Source: Streptomyces spinoverrucosus | GTDB lineage: Bacteria > Actinomycetota > Actinomycetes > Streptomycetales > Streptomycetaceae | DNA: 64,000 nt | Assembly: GCF_006539505.1 (NCBI RefSeq) | Contig: NZ_BJND01000021.1 | Location: forward strand, 1-64,000 | Reading direction: 5' to 3' | Shown: in pieces, positions 25,965-35,739 of the stretch | Numbering within the stretch: position 1 is the first letter of the stretch | Layout: every line of letters starts with the position of its first letter | The notes under the pieces: model-generated | Database searches by the model: none | What the model was told of the DNA's origin: nothing | Seen by the model: only the letters and a program-made list of their open reading frames with translations | Position numbers and translations under genes: made by a program

Positions 25965-28474
25965 GCGGGGTCTCCTTCGCTGCTGTCACTGCCGCCTGCG
26001 GGGTCGGGGGTGGCGCCGCGGCCGGGTTGGCGGCCGCCGCCGCGCGCCCATCCGTCGCGGTAGGCAGCCATGCGGTCGCGTACGAGCTCGGGGGTGCGCC
26101 GGTCGTCGTTCCGGGGGGCGGATGGCTGAGCCGTGTCCGGGGGGCGCCGTTCGCGCAGTTGGGGTGCGAGGCTGGCCTGCCGTACCCGGCGGGGGAGGTC
26201 TTCGGAGCCTTCGGCAGGGTCGGGGGGACGGTGCAGACGCAAGGTGGCGACTCCGGGGGGCGGGGTTTCGGGGCCGGTCTGCGTCGCGGCCGGGGTGGGG
26301 GCCACCAGGGCGGGCCGGTCGCCGGGGGTGGGGACGGCCTCCTGGTGGAGGGGGCCGCCGGGCACGCGCGCGTACTCGTGTTCCGGGATCGCCGCCTTGT
26401 CGCCGGAACGTTCCGGCACGCCTCTGTGCAGCAGGGCCGTGGGCAGCAGGACGACCGCGGTGGTGCCGCCGTAGGGGGAGGTGCGCAGGTGCACTTTGAT
26501 GTCGTGGCGTGCCGCGAGCCTGCTGACGACGAAGAGGCCGAGCCGGTCGCTGTCGAACAGGTCGAGGGCTTCGGACTGGTCGATACGGCGGTTGGCCTCG
26601 GCGAGGGTCTCCTTGCCCATGCCGAGGCCGCGGTCCTCGACCTCGACGGCGTAGCCGTTGCCGACGGGCTCCCCGGTGATGCGCACGCGCGTGTGCGGGG
26701 GTGAGAACTGGGCGGCGTTCTCCACGAGTTCGGCCAGCAGGTGGGTGAGGTCGGCGACGGCGGCGCCGATGACGAGGGTTTCGGGGAGCTGTCGTACCTC
26801 CACGCGCGCGTAGTCCTCGATCTCGGAGACGGCCGCGCGGACCACGTTGGTCAGGGAAACCGGCATGCGCCAGGCTCGGCCGGGGGCGGCGCCGGAGAGG
26901 ATGATCAGGCTTTCGGCGTGGCGCCGCATGCGGGTGGTGAGGTGGTCGAGCCGGAACAGGTCGCTCAGTTCGTTCGGGTCGTCGGAGCGGCGTTCCATGC
27001 TGTCGAGGAGGCTCAGCTGGCGGTGGACGAGGACCTGGCTGCGGCGGGCGAGGTTGACGAAGACGCCGGAGATGCCGCTGGCGAGTTCGGCGCGCTCCAC
27101 TGCGGCACGCAGCGCGGCCCGGTGCACGGTGCCGAGGGCCTCGGCGACCTGGCCGGCCTCGTCCTCGGCGGGCGGCCCTGGCGGGGCCTCGGCCCGGACG
27201 TCGATCTCCTCGCCCGCGCGCAGTTTGCCCATGGCTTCGGGGAGTTTGCGGCGGGCGATCTCCAGGGCGCTGTTGCGCAGGCTGACCAGCTCGACGACGA
27301 GGCCGCGCCCGATGCGTACGGAGATGACGAGGGACGCTGCGACGGCGGCGAGGCCGAGGAGGACGGCGGCGCCCGCGGGGGTGAGCAGACCGCGGGTGAA
27401 CGGGTCGGCCCGGTCGGCCACACCCCGGGCGGCGTTCTGCTCGATGGTGCGTATGCCGCCCTGCACGCGCGCGTGTGCGGGGTCCCAGTCGGATTCGGAC
27501 GCCTCCTTGATCGCCCCCGATCCTGGGCGAGCAGCCAGGACCTTGTCCTCGATGGAGAGCAGGGCGGCGTAGTCACCGCCCTCGGCGAGGTTCCGCCAGG
27601 CCGCGCGCTCGTCGCCGCGCAGGTCGGCGACGGCGGCCTCGGTGAGGGCGCGGCGGGTGTCGACCGCGCCGGTGAACAGCCGCAGCCGCTCGCCGTCGAG
27701 GCCACCCGCGAGCCGGGCGCTCGACAGCAGGACGGCCTCCTGGGCCAGGGCCTCGCCCGCGCGGGAGAACTCCAGCAGTACGCGCGCGTCGGAGCCGAGT
27801 TCGGCGTCCTGGATGCCGGTGAGGGCGCTGCCCACGCCGAAGGCCGTGGAGATGGTCTTCGTGTACCGCTCGTACGCCTCCTCCCATCCGGCGCGCCGGT
27901 CCAGTACGTCGGTGCGCAGCGACCGCAGTCGCTCGGTGCCGGTGACGAAGGTTTCGAGCCGCTGGGCGACTCCCTTGGGCAGTTCCTGTCCATCGGCGAC
28001 GGTGTTGCGGTCACCGAGCCGCAGTTTCGCCACCGCGCTGTCCGTGCGGTCCGCGAGGCGCTGGAGGTCGACCCTGGCCTCGGCGGAGGGATTGGTGGCG
28101 TGCCGTACGGCGGCGGCGCGCTCGGTCTGGAGTGCTGCCACGGTGGCCGCGACGGGGGCGCGGACGTCGGAGTCCACGCGCTGCAACTGCCGCAGCCGGG
28201 CGATGTCCTGGACGGTGCTGACGGTGGCGTACGCCCACAGGGCCAGCAGCGAAACGACGGGCACCATCAGCAGGCAAACGATCTTGGCGCGCACGGTGCG
28301 CGGACGGACGTGCCAGCGCTGCCCCGCGCGCGTGGGTCCATCTGTGGCGTCCGCGCCCGAGGTGTCCTGGGGGCCTTCGTCGGCCGGTGGGCCGGCGTGG
28401 GCGCGGCGGCCACGCACGGGGGGTGGGGACGGCGTCTCGGCGCCTGTGCCGGGGTTCCTACGGGGTGTACGCAT
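25961..28474 (-). CDS. cvnA: Conservon sensor histidine kinase-like CvnA
   Basis: An 837-residue membrane sensor. A disordered 60-residue start leads to one membrane helix (IVCLLMVPVVSLLALWAY), an extracellular nitrate/nitrite-sensing-type domain of about 250 residues, a second helix (AAVLLGLAAVAASLVISVRI), a HAMP-like linker and a GHKL ATPase domain. The N box (ELVENAAQFSPPHTRVRI) and G1 box (EDRGLGMG) are intact. The final 180 residues are Pro-rich. CvnA proteins lack a clear response regulator and act through CvnB, C and D. The ligand is unknown; the NIT-like domain hints at nitrate or nitrite but is not proof. Confidence 0.88.
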   Translation of the reverse strand: MRTPRRNPGTGAETPSPPPVRGRRAHAGPPADEGPQDTSGADATDGPTRAGQRWHVRPRTVRAKIVCLLMVPVVSLLALWAYATVSTVQDIARLRQLQRVDSDVRAPVAATVAALQTERAAAVRHATNPSAEARVDLQRLADRTDSAVAKLRLGDRNTVADGQELPKGVAQRLETFVTGTERLRSLRTDVLDRRAGWEEAYERYTKTISTAFGVGSALTGIQDAELGSDARVLLEFSRAGEALAQEAVLLSSARLAGGLDGERLRLFTGAVDTRRALTEAAVADLRGDERAAWRNLAEGGDYAALLSIEDKVLAARPGSGAIKEASESDWDPAHARVQGGIRTIEQNAARGVADRADPFTRGLLTPAGAAVLLGLAAVAASLVISVRIGRGLVVELVSLRNSALEIARRKLPEAMGKLRAGEEIDVRAEAPPGPPAEDEAGQVAEALGTVHRAALRAAVERAELASGISGVFVNLARRSQVLVHRQLSLLDSMERRSDDPNELSDLFRLDHLTTRMRRHAESLIILSGAAPGRAWRMPVSLTNVVRAAVSEIEDYARVEVRQLPETLVIGAAVADLTHLLAELVENAAQFSPPHTRVRITGEPVGNGYAVEVEDRGLGMGKETLAEANRRIDQSEALDLFDSDRLGLFVVSRLAARHDIKVHLRTSPYGGTTAVVLLPTALLHRGVPERSGDKAAIPEHEYARVPGGPLHQEAVPTPGDRPALVAPTPAATQTGPETPPPGVATLRLHRPPDPAEGSEDLPRRVRQASLAPQLRERRPPDTAQPSAPRNDDRRTPELVRDRMAAYRDGWARGGGRQPGRGATPDPAGGSDSSEGDPA

Positions 28475-28526
28475 GGCCTCCTCGCTCGGAAGGGGTTCGG
28501 GGGGCGTGCCGGTCGCGGGTGCGCCG

Positions 28527-29300
28527 TCAGTGGGCGGCGCTCTCGACGGGCCGCTGGGCCGATGCGGATGCCTCGCGCTCCCCCGCCGTCGGCGACAGCG
28601 CCACGAAGGCGGAGGTCAGGAAGAGATAGGACCCGAGGCCGACGGCGAGGGGGAAGACGAACTGCATCGCCGTGGCCCCGGGCAGTACCTCGCCGGAGGG
28701 CGTGACCTGCACGCGCACCGCGAACATCCCGGTGTAGTGCATGCTGCTCACGGCCACGCCCATGACGAGGGAGGCGACGGTGACCGCGACGGGCGACTTG
28801 ATGTTGAGCGCCGCCCACAGGGCCGCGGTCGCCGCGACGACGGCGATCACGACCGAGAGGGCGACGCGCATCGGGTCGTACGTCACGTCACCGTGCAGGC
28901 GTACCGCCGCCATGCCCAGGTAGTGCATGCTCGCGACGCCCAGCCCGGTGGTGAGGCCGCCGAGGAGCAGCGCGCGGGCCCGGTCGCGGCCGTAGCCGAC
29001 CGCGAAGACGCCGGCGCAGACGACGATCATGGCCACGAGCAGGCTGAGGACGGTGAGCGGTACGTCGTAGCGGATCTCGGTCCCGCTGACGCTGAAGCCG
29101 AGCATGGCCACGAAGTGCATGGTCCAGATGCCGGTGCCGATGGCCGAGGCGGCCGTGATCAGCCAGTTGCGGCGCGAGCGGCCGGTGGCGCCGAGCGCGC
29201 GGACCGTGCAGCGCAGGCCCAGTGCGGCGCCTGTGCAGGCCATGACGTACGACAGTACGGGGGTCAGCCAGCCGAAGGCGGCGTGGTCCATGTGTCCCAT
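28527..29300 (-). CDS. MHYT-domain membrane sensor
   Basis: A 257-residue integral membrane protein with seven predicted helices and three MHYT-type motifs: WTMHFVAMLGF, ASMHYLGMAAV and SSMHYTGMFAV. The histidines, methionines and tyrosines of these motifs are thought to bind copper and sense O2, CO or NO. Unlike many MHYT proteins it has no GGDEF or kinase output domain, so it must signal through a partner or act as a transporter-like protein. It ends 53 bases before cvnA on the same strand, so it may be co-expressed with the conservon. Confidence 0.85.
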   Translation of the reverse strand: MGHMDHAAFGWLTPVLSYVMACTGAALGLRCTVRALGATGRSRRNWLITAASAIGTGIWTMHFVAMLGFSVSGTEIRYDVPLTVLSLLVAMIVVCAGVFAVGYGRDRARALLLGGLTTGLGVASMHYLGMAAVRLHGDVTYDPMRVALSVVIAVVAATAALWAALNIKSPVAVTVASLVMGVAVSSMHYTGMFAVRVQVTPSGEVLPGATAMQFVFPLAVGLGSYLFLTSAFVALSPTAGEREASASAQRPVESAAH

Positions 29301-29443
29301 GGCTCCGGGACGCTAGTCGGGGCACGGGCGCACAAAGGGGGCGCATTTCGAAAGCTGTTGGAATATGACGCAGAGATGTACCTGAACGATCGCGTCACGC
29401 TCGAACATGTGCGCCGAGGCGTCCTCCGTGTCAGTGAGGGATC

Positions 29444-30052
29444 ATGCTGACCATGAGCGACGACCGTACGCACGTTCAGGAGTTCTTCACGGCTCGCGCG
29501 GCCGGCTGGGACAGCCGGTTCCCCGACGACGACCCCGCCCACGCGGCCGCGGTCGCCGAGCTCGGCCTGCGGGAGGGCGGCCGCGTCCTCGACGCCGGCT
29601 GTGGCACCGGACGTGCCCTGCCGCCGCTACGAGCGGCCGTGGGCGCATCGGGAGTGGTCCTCGGGATCGATCTGACCCCGGCCATGTTGCAGGCCGCAGC
29701 ACGGGCCGGACGGGACCGTGACGGGCAGCTGCTGCTCGCCGACGTGGCGGCGCTGCCGCTGCGCTCGAAGTCGCTCGACGCGGTGTACGCGGCCGGCCTG
29801 ATCGCCCACCTGCCCAACCCCACCGAAAACCTGCGGGAGTTGGCGCGCGTCGTGCGCCCCGGCGGCAGGCTCGCCCTCTTCCACCCGATCGGCCGCGCGG
29901 CGCTCGCCGCCCGCCAAGGGCGGCAGATCACCCCGGACGACCTTCGCGCGGAGCCCAACCTCCGGCGGTTGCTGGCCGGTTCGGGGTGGACCATGACGTC
30001 GTACGTCGACGAGGACGACCGCTTCCTCGCCCTGGCCGTCCGGGAGAGCTGA
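29444..30052 (+). CDS. Class I SAM-dependent methyltransferase
   Basis: A 202-residue methyltransferase of the UbiE/type 11 kind. SAM-binding motif I is GGRVLDAGCGTGRALPPLR, followed by the acidic end of strand 2 (LGIDLTPAM), motif II LLADVAALPLRSKSLDAVY and motif III LARVVRPGGRLALFHPIGRA. The substrate cannot be deduced. The ATG at 29444 follows a GAGGGATC ribosome site; a second ATG lies three codons in. It diverges from the MHYT gene. Confidence 0.82.
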   Translation: MLTMSDDRTHVQEFFTARAAGWDSRFPDDDPAHAAAVAELGLREGGRVLDAGCGTGRALPPLRAAVGASGVVLGIDLTPAMLQAAARAGRDRDGQLLLADVAALPLRSKSLDAVYAAGLIAHLPNPTENLRELARVVRPGGRLALFHPIGRAALAARQGRQITPDDLRAEPNLRRLLAGSGWTMTSYVDEDDRFLALAVRES

Positions 30053-30169
30053 CCGGACCCGGCGCTTCACCGCGCCTTCCCCCTTCTGCCGCCGCGGCTC
30101 CAACTCTACGTTGAGTAGCAGCGGGTGAGACGATCGGCGATCGATGCCACGAGGGGGAAGGTGATCACT

Positions 30170-30466
30170 GTGCTGGACAGGGTTCGCAATGCCTGGGCCG
30201 GGTTCCGCGATGCCGCGCGCACGGAGCGGAAGGCCGGTCCGGACCGGCGTACGCACAACCTGTTCGAGGCCGCCGCCGCGTACGTGTCGGCGTGCGCCGA
30301 GGACGACCAGGAGCGCATCGACGAGGCGGCGGGGTGGGTGTCTCCGGAGGCGCTGTCGTTCGGGGTGAACGAGTTGGCGTGCCGGGCCGTCATCGCGCTG
30401 GCGCGGGAGCGCGACGAGTCGCCGCGGACCGTGGCACGCACGCTGCTGGGGCTGCCGACGGCCTGA
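30170..30466 (+). CDS. Small conserved-type protein, function unknown
   Basis: A 98-residue helical protein I do not recognise (VLDRVRNAWAGFRDA, HNLFEAAAAYVSACAEDDQE, later GVNELACRAVIALARERDES). No membrane segment or signal is seen. I chose the GTG at 30170 because the GAGGGGGAA ribosome site at 30151 is correctly spaced from it; the GTG at 30161 abuts the site. It lies between the methyltransferase and another hypothetical gene, all on the plus strand. Confidence 0.5.
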   Translation: MLDRVRNAWAGFRDAARTERKAGPDRRTHNLFEAAAAYVSACAEDDQERIDEAAGWVSPEALSFGVNELACRAVIALARERDESPRTVARTLLGLPTA

Positions 30467-30633
30467 GGAACGGGCAGGGGTGGTCGTTTCGCCCCTTTCC
30501 GGGCGGTCGACAGGTGGTCGTTGTGGCCTGCCCGGCCGGACAACCGCAGGTCCGGTGGGCCGCGGAGTCGTGACAAGCGGCTTCCGGGCGCACTAGGGTG
30601 CGCGCCGTTGGACGAACCCTTGGGGAGGCTGGG

Positions 30634-31458
30634 ATGGCCGGGACGGACGAGGACGCCGTCGCCGCCGTGGACGACGCGCTCTATGTGCTCACGGCGGTGC
30701 TGCTGACGCCGGCGCAGTTCCCGAGCGTGCTGGGCGACGACTACCCGGAGGCCTGCGCGGCGCTGGGTCTCGCGCCGCTGGCCGGCGGGTACGGACTGGT
30801 GCTCGGCCAGGACGGCGAGGGCGCGCGGTGGACGGTCGTCACCGACGACGTGTCGCTGGTCGCCGTCGCCATCGCCTCCTGGGACTGCGGCATGGAGTAC
30901 GACCTGTCGCCGGACGAGCGTTCCGTGGTCGCCGCCCTGCCGGGCTGGCCGCTCGCGGTCGCCGTCGCGGCTCCCGGGGTGCCCGCGCCGCACGATCCCG
31001 ACCCCGAGGTCGCGGGCTGCCCGCCGCTGTCGCCGCCGGACACCACCGGCTGGGGGTCGGCCCAGCGCCGGATGGGGGCGGACGAGATCGCGGTGCAGTG
31101 GACGTTGTGGCGGGAGCAGGTCGACCATGAGGACTTCGTGAGCCCCGAGGCCGACTCCGAGCCCACTGAGGCCGCGGAGGTCGGCCCCGAGCGCAGCGTG
31201 ATCCGGCGCGTCCTCGCGGAGGCACACGCGTACGTGGACACGCCGCCTCCCCTGGGCCGTGTCCGGTCGTCCTTCGCGCCGGGGGACGCACGCACGCTGC
31301 GTGCGGACGGCCCGGGCTGGTCGCTGGTGGCGAGGACCGACGACATGGCGTTCCTGCTGCTCGACGACAAGCCCGGCGAGGTTCTGCCGGTGGGCCGGGG
31401 GCCCAAGCTGCCGGCTCTGCTGGAGGCGCTGGACAAGATGGCGGTACGGCCGAACTGA
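30634..31458 (+). CDS. Hypothetical protein, function unknown
   Basis: A 274-residue soluble protein that I cannot assign. It has no signal peptide, no membrane helix and no recognised catalytic motif. The first 120 residues (ALYVLTAVLLTPAQFPSVLG, VTDDVSLVAVAIASWDCGME) alternate strand and helix; the middle is acidic and Pro-rich; the C-terminal 60 residues (ADGPGWSLVARTDDMAFLLL) look beta-rich. A GGGAGG ribosome site supports the ATG at 30634. Codon bias is strongly Streptomyces-like, so it is a genuine gene. Confidence 0.6.
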   Translation: MAGTDEDAVAAVDDALYVLTAVLLTPAQFPSVLGDDYPEACAALGLAPLAGGYGLVLGQDGEGARWTVVTDDVSLVAVAIASWDCGMEYDLSPDERSVVAALPGWPLAVAVAAPGVPAPHDPDPEVAGCPPLSPPDTTGWGSAQRRMGADEIAVQWTLWREQVDHEDFVSPEADSEPTEAAEVGPERSVIRRVLAEAHAYVDTPPPLGRVRSSFAPGDARTLRADGPGWSLVARTDDMAFLLLDDKPGEVLPVGRGPKLPALLEALDKMAVRPN

Positions 31459-31676
31459 GACGAGCCGACGGTCACCGGGCCTCCTGCTCTGGACGTCGTA
31501 CCCAAACAGGGTGCCCTTGAGGAACAAGGGACTTCCCAACCTGTGTGGGCCACCCATGCCTCGGCTGAACGGCATGTGGTGTCACTCCATGGAAGACGCG
31601 CTGTGCCCGCCGCACGATGGGGCAGCCCTCGGCTCGGCCCCGTGCCGTGCCCTGTCGTTCCGCCCTGGAGGCCCGC

Positions 31677-33068
31677 ATGCGTCCGTCCCCCGGCGTTCCC
31701 CTGCTCGCCGCCGCTCTCCTGGCTGCGGCCCTCACGGGGCCGACCCCGGCCGTCGCCAAGGGAAACGGCGATGCCCACTGTGCGCGTCAGGACCGCGTGC
31801 GGGTTCCGGGCGCGGCGTTTCAGCAGACGGCCTGTCTGGACGATCTGACCACCACGGGCCTCGCCGGTACGCCCTACACCGACCTGGCCGACCAGGCGGG
31901 GCTGACGGCCCAGGCCACCCGTACACCGTCCGGGGTGCCGGGCGTGCAGGTCGACGGGTACTTCCCGGACTCGTCGCGGTCCAACGCCACGCACGGCTGG
32001 CGGCATGACGCGCAGTTCGTGATCCGGTTGCCGGACCGCTGGAACGGCGGCCTCGTCGTGACCGGGGCCCCGGGCACCCGCAGGCAGTACGCGACGGACA
32101 GGGCGATCTCCGACCGGGCGCTGGCCCAGGGCTACGCGTACGCCGCGACCGACAAGGGCAACACCGGCGCCGACTTCTACCGTGACGGCGACCGGCCCGG
32201 GGACGCGGTCGCCGAATGGAACGCACGGACCACCCAGCTCACACGCGCGGCCCGCAAGGTCGTGACCCAGCGCTACGGGCACGCCCCGCGCCGCACGTAC
32301 ATGACCGGCATCTCCAACGGCGGCTATCTGACGCGCTGGCAACTGGAGAACCATCCGGAGCTGTACGACGGCGGAGTGGACTGGGAGGGCGCCCTCTGGA
32401 CGGCGCACGGGCCGAATCTCCTCACCTCCCTGCCCACGGCGGTGGCGCGGACGTACGGCTCAGCGACGGACGAGGACATGCACGCCGTGGGCTTCGCGCG
32501 TGGCTCGGAGTTCCTGTGGCCGTACCACGAGAAGGCGTACTGGGGCGTCACGCAGAAGACCTATCGCGCGGAGTTCGACCCGGCTTACGACCCCGGCTGC
32601 CCCGGACCGTCCGCCGGGACCACGCCCCAGGAGATCCTGGCGCCCTGCGCGTCCGACGCGACCTACGACTACGCCTCGCGCCCGTCCTCCGTCCATCGCG
32701 CCGTGGCCCGGGTGGCGCTGACCGGGCGTATCGGCAAGCCGCTGATCACGCTGCACGGGGACATGGACACGCTGCTGCCCAAGGCCGCTGACTCCGACGT
32801 GTACGCGCGCATGGTCGACGCCCGGGGGCGTGGGCCGCTGCACCGCTACTACACGGTGCAGGGCGGTACGCATGTCGACGGGCTCTACGACACCCATCCC
32901 GACCGGCTGCGGCCGATCCTGCCCTGCTATCGATCGGCCTTCGATGCGCTGGTCGCGTGGGTGGAGCGAGGTGCCCGGCCGCCCGCGGACCGGACCGTCG
33001 GCCGGCCTGCGGGCGGTGATGTGGTCGACTCGTGTGCGCTGGACGGTGCGACCGCTCCGGGTCGGTAG
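31677..33068 (+). CDS. Secreted alpha/beta hydrolase (tannase/hydroxybutyrate-oligomer type)
   Basis: A 463-residue exported protein with a Sec signal peptide of about 27 residues (ending AVAK). The mature part has an alpha/beta-hydrolase fold: the nucleophile elbow is GISNGG (the Ser of TGISNGGYLTRW), the acid lies near HGDMDTLLP, and the catalytic His is in the TVQGGTHVDGLY block. Similar proteins are annotated as tannase/feruloyl esterases or 3-hydroxybutyrate oligomer hydrolases. It probably cleaves esters outside the cell; the exact substrate is open. A GGAGG ribosome site places the start at 31677. Confidence 0.72.
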   Translation: MRPSPGVPLLAAALLAAALTGPTPAVAKGNGDAHCARQDRVRVPGAAFQQTACLDDLTTTGLAGTPYTDLADQAGLTAQATRTPSGVPGVQVDGYFPDSSRSNATHGWRHDAQFVIRLPDRWNGGLVVTGAPGTRRQYATDRAISDRALAQGYAYAATDKGNTGADFYRDGDRPGDAVAEWNARTTQLTRAARKVVTQRYGHAPRRTYMTGISNGGYLTRWQLENHPELYDGGVDWEGALWTAHGPNLLTSLPTAVARTYGSATDEDMHAVGFARGSEFLWPYHEKAYWGVTQKTYRAEFDPAYDPGCPGPSAGTTPQEILAPCASDATYDYASRPSSVHRAVARVALTGRIGKPLITLHGDMDTLLPKAADSDVYARMVDARGRGPLHRYYTVQGGTHVDGLYDTHPDRLRPILPCYRSAFDALVAWVERGARPPADRTVGRPAGGDVVDSCALDGATAPGR

Positions 33069-33072
33069 AGCG

Positions 33073-33255
33073 TCAGCGGCCGAGCTCCTTGCGTGTGGCC
33101 CGGCGCAGCCTGCGGCGCTGCGACGGGTCCAGCGCGAGGTACGCGGCGGCCGGGACGCCCAGCACTATCAGCAGCGCGGCCCACCACGGCAGCCAGAACA
33201 ACAGGATGAGCCCGACCGCCACACCTCCTGCGGCGATCTTCGCGTTCTTCGACAT
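33073..33255 (-). CDS. Small membrane protein, function unknown
   Basis: A 60-residue protein with two short hydrophobic segments (KIAAGGVAVGLILLFWLPW and AALLIVLGVPAAAYLAL) and a very basic tail (SQRRRLRRATRKEL). It probably forms a hairpin in the cell membrane with the tail inside. The ATG at 33255 has an AAGGAGG ribosome site. It ends 4 bases after the end of the convergent hydrolase gene. I do not recognise a family. Confidence 0.6.
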   Translation of the reverse strand: MSKNAKIAAGGVAVGLILLFWLPWWAALLIVLGVPAAAYLALDPSQRRRLRRATRKELGR

Positions 33256-33612
33256 GTGTGTCGCCTCCTTCGCGGCCACTGCCGCTCTCTGTTCTGAAAA
33301 CGGCCCCGCGTTTCCGGCGGTTCCGACCGCGTCCCTGAGACGCACCCTGAGACATCCCTGATGCTCGACCCCGAGCCACCCCTGAGAGACAACGAGTGAT
33401 CGGGGTCACAGCTCCAGCATGCCTGGTCAGTCGAGGTAATGCTGTACCCTCGGCGACCTTGCCCGAAGTAGTCAAATTTGAGGAATGCGGCCATCTCTGT
33501 ACAGAGGATTCCCACGGCAACCCCGTTGCATGTGGGCGTGTGGCGTATCGACGTCGCCGATACGAGCAGATCAGAGGTGCAAACTCAACCCGCTGTCTGG
33601 AGGAGCCTCCTG

Positions 33613-35706
33613 TTGTCGCAGATTGACGACCCCGCCGCGTGCCAGGTCGAGTTTGAGCAAGCCCATGTGTCCACTCTGTACGAGTTGCTCACCGAGCGAC
33701 TCTCCGAGGCACAGACACGTTTGGCAGATGTACTCAAGACCCCGGCTGAGAGTGCAAGCGAGACGCACGAGCGAGAGGTCACCGCTCAACGTCTGGCGAA
33801 GGAGATCGGTCGGCTGGAGGGAGCCGAGAACGGGCTGGTCTTCGGTCGGATCGACCGGGCAGACGGCACCACTTTGCGTATTGGCCGGCTCGGCATGCAA
33901 ACGGACGAGGAAGACCTTCCCCTACTCGTGGACTGGCGTGCGAACGCAGCGCGGCCCTTCTACGAAGCGACGCCGGTCCACCCGATGAGCCTGCGGCGCC
34001 GCCGACATCTTCGCTTGGAGGAGCGCACGGTGGTCGCGGTGAGCGACGAGCTGCTGGACGGCTCCGCTCCAACTGCTGGCGACGTCGTGGGGGACGGGCC
34101 CCTGATGGAGGCGCTTTCAGCGCGACGTACGGGTCGGATGCAGGCGGCAGTCGCGACGTTGCAGGCCGAGCAGGACGAGATCGTCCGCTCTACGCACCGC
34201 GGGGTGTCAGTGGTCCAGGGCGGCCCCGGCACTGGCAAGACGGTGGTCGCCCTGCACCGGGCGGCCTATGTCCTGTACGCCTTCCCGCGTGCGGCCGAGC
34301 ACGGTGTCCTGGTGGTCGGTCCGAACGCACGGTTCCTCGAATACATCTCCCAGGTCCTGCCTTCGCTCGGCGAAAACGATGTCGTCCTGGCGACCTGCCA
34401 GGAACTGGCTGGGGTCTTCCCGGACACGGCTGAGCCGCTCGATGTGGCGCGTCTCAAGGGTAGTTCGGCGATGGCCGACGCACTGGCCGACATGGTGCGC
34501 TGCCACCAGGCTCCGAGCGGCAGTTTCACCGTGCGGATCGGACACGAAACGGTTCGCCTTCATGACGAGGTTGTCGCCACGGCGCGAGACGCCGCCGTGG
34601 CGACCGGGTTGGGACACAATCCCGCGCGTCAGGTATTCAAAGAACTCCTGGTCGACGCCATCACCGACGCGCTGGAGCGCAGCACGGGCGACATCCTGGA
34701 GCAGATCGATGCCGAAGTCGCCATACTGACCGGCACAGACCTCGACCGCGCGACGGCGGCCGACCTGCGCCACCTCGGTTTCGATGACGCACCTGCCACG
34801 GGACCGGCCGATGAGTTCGACGCAGACGCCGTCCGGGTCGGCCTCCTGGACGACGCCCACATCGACCGCACTGTGGAAACGCTGTGGCCGCGACTGGTGC
34901 CCAGCGAACTCGTGCGTGCTCTCCTGACAAACTCTGACACTCTCGCCGAGCACCTACCCGGGCTGACCAAGGACGAGCGGTCACGCCTGCTGCGCAGTTC
35001 GGAAGACTCGTGGACCGATGCCGATGTGCCTCTCCTGGACGAGGCAGCGAGCCTGCTCGACGGCCCGCCGCAGCGCACGTACGGGTACGTCGTCGTCGAT
35101 GAAGCACAAGAGCTGACCGCCATGCAATGGCGGATGATCGTACGACGATGCCCGGGCAAGGCGATGACGCTGGTGGGCGACTTCGCCCAGGCGGGCCCAG
35201 TGACGACAGCACGTGACTGGAAGGAGGCATTGAGCCCCCATGTCGGCCCGCGATTCAACCTCCACACCTTGACCGTCAGTTACCGCACTACTCAGGAGAT
35301 CTTGGAGACCACCCGAGAGCTTCTCGCACGGATTGCTCCGGACCAGACGCCGACACGGTCCCTGCGCCGCGGCGAGACTCCTCGCACCGTGCCGACGCAG
35401 CCGGATGCGATTGTCGCCACCGTCGCCCGGGAGTTGCAGACTCAGACCGCCGCGCACCCAGGCGAGCTCCTCGGGGTGATCTGCGCGGAATCGAGGCTGG
35501 ATCAGCTGACGGCCGCGGGGATCGGAGAGCATGCGCGCATCGTGCCGGCGTCCGAAGCGCGCGGGCTGGAGTTCGACGGGGTCGTCGTCGTGAGTCCCGA
35601 GGAGATCGTCACGGCCCGCCCCGGCGGGGAGAAGGATCTCTACGTAGCTCTTACTCGGGCCACCAAGAGGCTCTGCACGATCGCTGTCCAGGGACAGGGC
35701 TGTTGA
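33613..35706 (+). CDS. HelD/HelR-like RNA polymerase-associated helicase
   Basis: A UvrD-like superfamily 1 ATPase of about 697 residues. Motif I is VQGGPGTGKTVVALHR, motif II VVVDEAQELTAMQW, with further motifs GDFAQ, SYRTTQEI and the C-terminal VALTRATKRL. The N-terminal coiled coil (TLYELLTERLSEAQTRLADV) corresponds to the secondary-channel arm of HelD proteins, which pull RNA polymerase off DNA; the HelR branch also displaces rifamycins. I chose the TTG at 33613, with GGAGGA eight bases upstream; the ATG at 33478 lacks proper spacing. I see no rifamycin-associated inverted repeat upstream. Codon use is slightly less GC-biased than neighbours. Confidence 0.78.
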   Translation: MSQIDDPAACQVEFEQAHVSTLYELLTERLSEAQTRLADVLKTPAESASETHEREVTAQRLAKEIGRLEGAENGLVFGRIDRADGTTLRIGRLGMQTDEEDLPLLVDWRANAARPFYEATPVHPMSLRRRRHLRLEERTVVAVSDELLDGSAPTAGDVVGDGPLMEALSARRTGRMQAAVATLQAEQDEIVRSTHRGVSVVQGGPGTGKTVVALHRAAYVLYAFPRAAEHGVLVVGPNARFLEYISQVLPSLGENDVVLATCQELAGVFPDTAEPLDVARLKGSSAMADALADMVRCHQAPSGSFTVRIGHETVRLHDEVVATARDAAVATGLGHNPARQVFKELLVDAITDALERSTGDILEQIDAEVAILTGTDLDRATAADLRHLGFDDAPATGPADEFDADAVRVGLLDDAHIDRTVETLWPRLVPSELVRALLTNSDTLAEHLPGLTKDERSRLLRSSEDSWTDADVPLLDEAASLLDGPPQRTYGYVVVDEAQELTAMQWRMIVRRCPGKAMTLVGDFAQAGPVTTARDWKEALSPHVGPRFNLHTLTVSYRTTQEILETTRELLARIAPDQTPTRSLRRGETPRTVPTQPDAIVATVARELQTQTAAHPGELLGVICAESRLDQLTAAGIGEHARIVPASEARGLEFDGVVVVSPEEIVTARPGGEKDLYVALTRATKRLCTIAVQGQGC

Positions 35707-35739
35707 TCAGTGCGCCTGCTGGGGACTCGTCGACCCAGG

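Noticed and set aside
33478..33612. HelR-like start at ATG 33478
   Set aside because: GAGGA is only one base from the ATG and the extra 45 residues are not expected at this end of HelD proteins.
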